DNA from: CAISDA01 sp050258555
Lineage (GTDB): Bacteria > Bacteroidota > Ignavibacteria > UBA10030 > UBA8401
NCBI GenBank assembly: GCA_050258555.1
Contig: JBLMZA010000036.1
Coordinates: 1 to 37,215 of the forward strand
Direction of reading: 5' to 3'
DNA length: 37,215 bases
In this document: positions 33,609 to 37,215 of the stretch, piece after piece
How positions within the stretch are numbered: the first letter of the stretch is position 1
Layout: every line of letters starts with the position of its first letter
The notes under the pieces: model-generated
The model's database searches: none
Told to the model about the DNA's origin: nothing
What the model saw: only the letters and a program-made list of their open reading frames with translations
Program-made: the position numbers and the translations under genes

Positions 33609-35750
33609 ATGATGCCCGACATGCCGGCCATGCATATGAAACCGAGCGCCCCATTAATATTCTGCCTGTCTCTTTTCTGCATGCTTGCGCTTTTCCCCGG
33701 GCATGACGCTTCGGCGCAGAGTGCCGGAAGCCCCGCGGAGTCTTCCGCGCTTCCGGTCACACCTCAGGCGCTCGAGAAGACCGGCGGCATCTGGATCACG
33801 GACGGATGGCGCTATCACCCCGGCGACGACCTGCGATGGGCGGAACCCGGCATGCCGGACAGCGCATGGGAATCCGTCAATAGTCTCATGCTTCCTGATG
33901 CGGCGCCGCTTCGCGCATGGAAGGGAAGAGGATGGTTCCGGCGGCACATCACGGTCGACAGCGCCCTTGCGGGACGGTCTCTTGCACTGCTCATCTATCA
34001 GGCCGGCGCTTCGGAAATCCATGTGGATGGAATACGTGCGCTGGCCGTCGGCACCGTCGGCGCGGCGATCGATGATGAAGTGCCCTCGCAGCGTCACCTG
34101 CCGGCCGGTGTCTCATGGCTTGGAGCCGGAAGGCATCTGATCGCCGTGCGCTATTCGAATCATTCGGTCTCAGCCATCGGCGATGCGCGCATCATGAAGG
34201 GATTCGAACTCTGTATCGGATTCAGCGACGCGCTGGCGGCCAGCGCGGTCGATGCCGTCGAAGAAAATCTCTTCCGGCGCATGATCTTCGCCATGGTGCC
34301 TCTGACGCTGGCGCTCCTCCATCTGATCATGTTCGCATTTTATCGCCGTACGATCTCGAACCTGTATTATTCGCTCTGCATGATCGGATTTTCCGGCATC
34401 GTCTTTTTCGCGACACAGCAGGTGTTTGCCTCCTCATTCAGCGGGGCGCTTCTCTCGGTCCGGCTGTCATATCTCTGCGAGAATACGGCGATCATCTTCG
34501 GGCTTCTGCTCATGTACAGCTTCATCGGTACGAAGGTTCCCGTGCACGGCCGGGTGCTGATCGGCGCCGGCTGTGTGCTTGCTGCAGGCGCCTTCGTCGG
34601 CCTCGAAGCGACGGGGCGCGCCGAGGATGCATTTCTTGTGCTGGTGGTGGCAGAAATGCTCCGCGGACTTCTCGCGGCAAAGACGGCATCCGACGACGGC
34701 TCCTGGATCGTCGGCGTCGGCATGATCGTGCTGGTCATCACGCTGATCCTTCAGCTTCTGATCGGCTACGATGTGATCGCGCCGGTTGCCGGCATGGAGA
34801 ACGGCTATCTCTACGGCGCGCTGGCCCTCGGCATCTCGATGTCGGTCTACCTTTCACGCCGCTTCGCGCAGACGAATTTCGATCTCGAGCGGCAGCTGTC
34901 ACGGATCCGCGAGCTGTCCGAACGCACGCTCATGCAGGAGCGTCGGGCGCGCGACAGCGAGATCGAACGGCGCGTGCTTGAAGCCGACAACCGGCGAAAG
35001 ACGTCGGAACTCGAAGAAGCGCGCAAGGTGCAGCTCTCCATGCTTCCTGTCTGCGTGAACGAGATACCGGGATATGATCTCTGCTTTTCCATGCGGACGG
35101 CCACGGAGATCGGAGGCGATTATTATGATTTCGTCATGGCCGATGACGGGACGCTCAACATCGTGATCGGCGATGCGACCGGCCACGGCATGAAATCGGC
35201 GCTCATGGTGGCCGCCGTCAAAAGCATGTTCAGCGCCATGGGCACGCGGCTTGCCATCACGGAGTTCTTCACCCGCTGCACAGAGATCATCAAGGACATG
35301 CGCCTGGGCACTCTGTTCATGTCGATGACGCTGCTCCGGTTGAAGGACGGAACGGCGGAACTGTCCGCGGCCGGCATGCCGCCGCTTGTGGTGTATCGGT
35401 CCGGGACGGACCGGATCGAACGGACCGTCCTGAAGGGAATGCCGCTTGGAGCGCATAAAAAGTTTCCCTATCAGACCGCCCGCCTCGATCTCCGGGCCGG
35501 CGACATTCTTCTGCTCGTGAGCGACGGCTTTACCGAACTCTTCAATGCCCGGGGACAAATGCTGGAAGAGCGCCTGATCGATGAAACCCTGCGCGCGCAT
35601 GCCGGGTGTTCTGCAACTGAAATTGCCGAAGCGTTGTTTACAACAGGAGAGCGATGGCGGAACGGGCATCCGCAAGCCGATGATATGACATGCGTCGTTG
35701 TCCGGATAACCGCCGTGCCGCACAAAGGGCAATCCGTCTCCGATTCATGA
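33609..35750 (+). CDS. membrane SpoIIE-type PP2C phosphatase with jelly-roll sensor and 7TM region
   Basis: A 713-residue protein. An N-terminal signal or anchor sequence (about 11-36) is followed by a galactose-binding/jelly-roll-like domain (about 60-200, with GWFRRHITV and AGASEIHVDG) resembling the N-terminal domains of GH2 enzymes and of 7TMR-DISM receptors. About seven membrane helices span 222-418. A long charged coiled coil (about 422-475) leads into the phosphatase domain (478-703). Metal-binding motifs: EIGGDYYDF at 500-508, GDATGHGMKSALM at 521-533, SDG at 638-640 and DDMT at 691-694. It has Met where the AGHxP motif usually has His (AAGMPPL). The start is ATG 33609; ATG 33636 would give a cleaner signal peptide. 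It follows the nuclease gene by 7 nt. No partner-switching proteins are adjacent. Confidence 0.87.
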   Translation: MMPDMPAMHMKPSAPLIFCLSLFCMLALFPGHDASAQSAGSPAESSALPVTPQALEKTGGIWITDGWRYHPGDDLRWAEPGMPDSAWESVNSLMLPDAAPLRAWKGRGWFRRHITVDSALAGRSLALLIYQAGASEIHVDGIRALAVGTVGAAIDDEVPSQRHLPAGVSWLGAGRHLIAVRYSNHSVSAIGDARIMKGFELCIGFSDALAASAVDAVEENLFRRMIFAMVPLTLALLHLIMFAFYRRTISNLYYSLCMIGFSGIVFFATQQVFASSFSGALLSVRLSYLCENTAIIFGLLLMYSFIGTKVPVHGRVLIGAGCVLAAGAFVGLEATGRAEDAFLVLVVAEMLRGLLAAKTASDDGSWIVGVGMIVLVITLILQLLIGYDVIAPVAGMENGYLYGALALGISMSVYLSRRFAQTNFDLERQLSRIRELSERTLMQERRARDSEIERRVLEADNRRKTSELEEARKVQLSMLPVCVNEIPGYDLCFSMRTATEIGGDYYDFVMADDGTLNIVIGDATGHGMKSALMVAAVKSMFSAMGTRLAITEFFTRCTEIIKDMRLGTLFMSMTLLRLKDGTAELSAAGMPPLVVYRSGTDRIERTVLKGMPLGAHKKFPYQTARLDLRAGDILLLVSDGFTELFNARGQMLEERLIDETLRAHAGCSATEIAEALFTTGERWRNGHPQADDMTCVVVRITAVPHKGQSVSDS

Positions 35751-35979
35751 CCTTCCGCCCGATGCATCCCGCGTGGACAGTGTGACCCTGATACTGCTTG
35801 TGCAATTGATTAAAAAATATTAAGCACCGGAGATTCTGCGGTTATTGTTCCAAAATAATTGTATTTTACGATACTAAGCTCATATTCCATCGACGGCTCC
35901 GCCTGATACGACGCATCTGTACTGCCGGCAAGGCTCTTTCATCCGAATAATCACATATACCACAACGAATTATTTTGAC
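35751..35979. other. AT-rich intergenic region with likely promoter(s) for the second RND operon
   Basis: This 229-nt gap is much more AT-rich than its surroundings, especially 35805-35890 and 35940-35977. Several imperfect -35/-10 pairs can be drawn (for example a TTGTTC followed by TACGAT about 16 nt later near 35845-35872), but none is decisive. I see no clear terminator for the phosphatase gene, no TetR-like inverted repeat of the kind found at 25118, and no coding potential. Confidence 0.4.
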
Positions 35980-37032
35980 ATGATCTCCATAGTCCGTTCC
36001 AGCAGTTTTATAGCAGCAGCGCTTGTCTCCATCGTGTTTGTCTCCTGTGAATCAAAAAGCCCCGGCGCCGCTCCGCGCTCCGGCGCCTCGAACGGTCCCT
36101 TGACCGTCCAGGGCGTGGTGGTGACGCCCCAGAAACTGGACAATATCGTCCGCTCATCGGGCACGGTGCTGGCTTCCGAATCGGTCGATCTGGCATCGGA
36201 AGCTTCCGGCCGCATCGAGAAGATTTTCTTCAAGGAGGGAACGCACGTCCGCAAAAACGATATTCTGGTGAAGATCAACGACGACGATCTTCAGGCGCAG
36301 CTGAAGAAGACGGAGCTGCAGATCGCGCTGGCCTCGGAGCAGGAGAAGCGTTCGCGCCAGCTCTTCGAGAAGAACGGCATCAGCCAGGAGCAGTATGATA
36401 TCGCGCTCAATCAGGTCAACACGCAGAAGGCGGACCGTGAGAACCTGACCGCCTCGATCCGCAAGCGCGAAATCCGCGCTCCCTTCGACGGCGTCATCGG
36501 ACTCCGGTATGTGAGCGAAGGCGGCTACGTGACGCCCTCGACGCGCATCGCCTCGATGCAGAAGGTCAATCCGCTGAAGATCGATTTTGCCATTCCCGAA
36601 AAATACGCCGGAATGGTCTCCATCGGCGATATCGTGAATTTTTCGACCGAAGGCACGAACCTGAAATTCACGGGACGCCTCTATGCGATCGAGCCCAGGA
36701 TCGATCCCTTGACGCGCACGCTGCAATTGCGCGCGCTCTGCGACAACCGGTCCGAGAAAATCTTTCCGGGCTCCTATGTGCAGATCGAGCTGCGCCTGAA
36801 GACGATCACCGACGCGCTCCTGGTGCCGACGCAGGCGATCATTCCCGTCCTGAAAGGCCAGACGGTGCTCGTCAAGCGCAACGGCGTTGTGGCGTCGGTT
36901 CCGGTGACGGTGGGTACGCGCCAGTCGTCGACCGTCCAGATCACGAACGGACTTTCGGCCAATGATACGGTCATCACCACGGGTCTTCTGCAGCTCAAGC
37001 CCGGCATGCCCGTGAATGTGGCGGTGAAATGA
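35980..37032 (+). CDS. RND efflux periplasmic adaptor lipoprotein (second system)
   Basis: A 350-residue membrane-fusion protein with a lipoprotein signal ending FVSC (Cys23). The order of domains is standard: barrel-sandwich (SVDLASEASGRIEKIFFKEG), a short alpha-hairpin (about 120-170, with LFEKNGISQEQYDIALNQV), the second half of the lipoyl domain (RAPFDGVIGLRYVSEGGYV), the beta-barrel and the membrane-proximal part. It is clearly a paralogue family member, not a duplicate, of the adaptor at 27283. It lacks a channel gene and a regulator upstream; the pump gene follows 45 nt downstream. The TolC-type channel of the first system might serve it (inference). Confidence 0.93.
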   Translation: MISIVRSSSFIAAALVSIVFVSCESKSPGAAPRSGASNGPLTVQGVVVTPQKLDNIVRSSGTVLASESVDLASEASGRIEKIFFKEGTHVRKNDILVKINDDDLQAQLKKTELQIALASEQEKRSRQLFEKNGISQEQYDIALNQVNTQKADRENLTASIRKREIRAPFDGVIGLRYVSEGGYVTPSTRIASMQKVNPLKIDFAIPEKYAGMVSIGDIVNFSTEGTNLKFTGRLYAIEPRIDPLTRTLQLRALCDNRSEKIFPGSYVQIELRLKTITDALLVPTQAIIPVLKGQTVLVKRNGVVASVPVTVGTRQSSTVQITNGLSANDTVITTGLLQLKPGMPVNVAVK

Positions 37033-37077
37033 CAGCCTGAATTATTTCCCTTTATAGAAAACGAAAAACAGAGAACA

Positions 37078-37215
37078 ATGAGTCTAGCATCAGGCAGCAT
37101 CAAGCGCCCGGTGCTCTCGATCGTCATGTCGGTGATGATCGTGCTCTTCGGCGTGATCAGTTTCAAATTCCTGGGCGTGCGCGAGTATCCCGCGATCGAC
37201 CCCCCGATCATCTCG
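37078..37215 (+). CDS. RND efflux pump permease (second system), 5' end only
   Basis: The first 46 codons of a gene cut by the right window edge. It begins at the ATG at 37078 with SIKRPVLSIVMSVMIVLFG, followed by FLGVREYPAIDPPIIS, the characteristic start of HAE-1 type RND pumps, comparable to SIERPVFATMMILALVVLG of the first pump. It lies directly downstream of its adaptor. Little else can be said. Confidence 0.88.
   Translation, partial: MSLASGSIKRPVLSIVMSVMIVLFGVISFKFLGVREYPAIDPPIIS

Overview
The window is about 37 kb of GC-rich bacterial chromosome. It reads as a core-genome stretch with a sensory and efflux section, not as a mobile island: I see no rRNA, tRNA, transposase, phage gene or CRISPR array. 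The gene order rplM-rpsI-rpsB-tsf, the many 7TM/PspC/SpoIIE-type signalling proteins, the RND lipoprotein adaptors (which imply an outer membrane) and the frequent absence of Shine-Dalgarno sequences suggest a Gram-negative member of the Bacteroidota/Chlorobiota/Ignavibacteriota side of the FCB group. That placement is inference.

Layout. 1-921: C-terminal part of a 2-oxoacid dehydrogenase E2 subunit, cut by the window edge. 1038-5103: translation block rplM, rpsI, rpsB, tsf, then a strong terminator, then pyrH and frr with their own terminator. 5265-6550: two membrane proteins, one with a PspC domain at each end. 6557-9072 (minus strand): rlmN, adk and a glycerophosphodiester phosphodiesterase, apparently one operon. 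9157-12060: uvrA, divergent from rlmN, each with a -10 box almost touching its start codon. 12142-16815 (minus): a large Lhr-type helicase, convergent with uvrA.

16942-24966 is a plus-strand signalling cluster: a PDZ/multi-TM/GAF/PP2C (SpoIIE-type) phosphatase, a hybrid histidine kinase with three PAS-like regions and a receiver, and a secreted six-hairpin-type glycosidase starting 3 nt after the kinase stop. A 15-16 bp terminator closes it.

25196-31480 is a complete tripartite efflux operon: TetR repressor, TolC-type channel, RND adaptor lipoprotein and RND pump. A textbook promoter (TTGACA-17-TAAATT) precedes it, overlapped by a perfect 10+2+10 inverted repeat and followed by a second, weaker one, so autorepression is very likely. 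31566-35750 holds a metallo-beta-lactamase-fold hydrolase, a small TerB-like protein, an exported NucA-type nuclease and a second membrane SpoIIE-type phosphatase with a jelly-roll sensor domain. 35980-37215 starts a second RND system (adaptor plus the first 46 codons of a pump), cut by the window edge.

I cannot point to a wholly undescribed system. The best leads are the two differently wired membrane PP2C phosphatases without neighbouring anti-sigma partners, the kinase-glycosidase coupling, the TetR double operator, and the recurrent promoters that imply leaderless or near-leaderless mRNAs.
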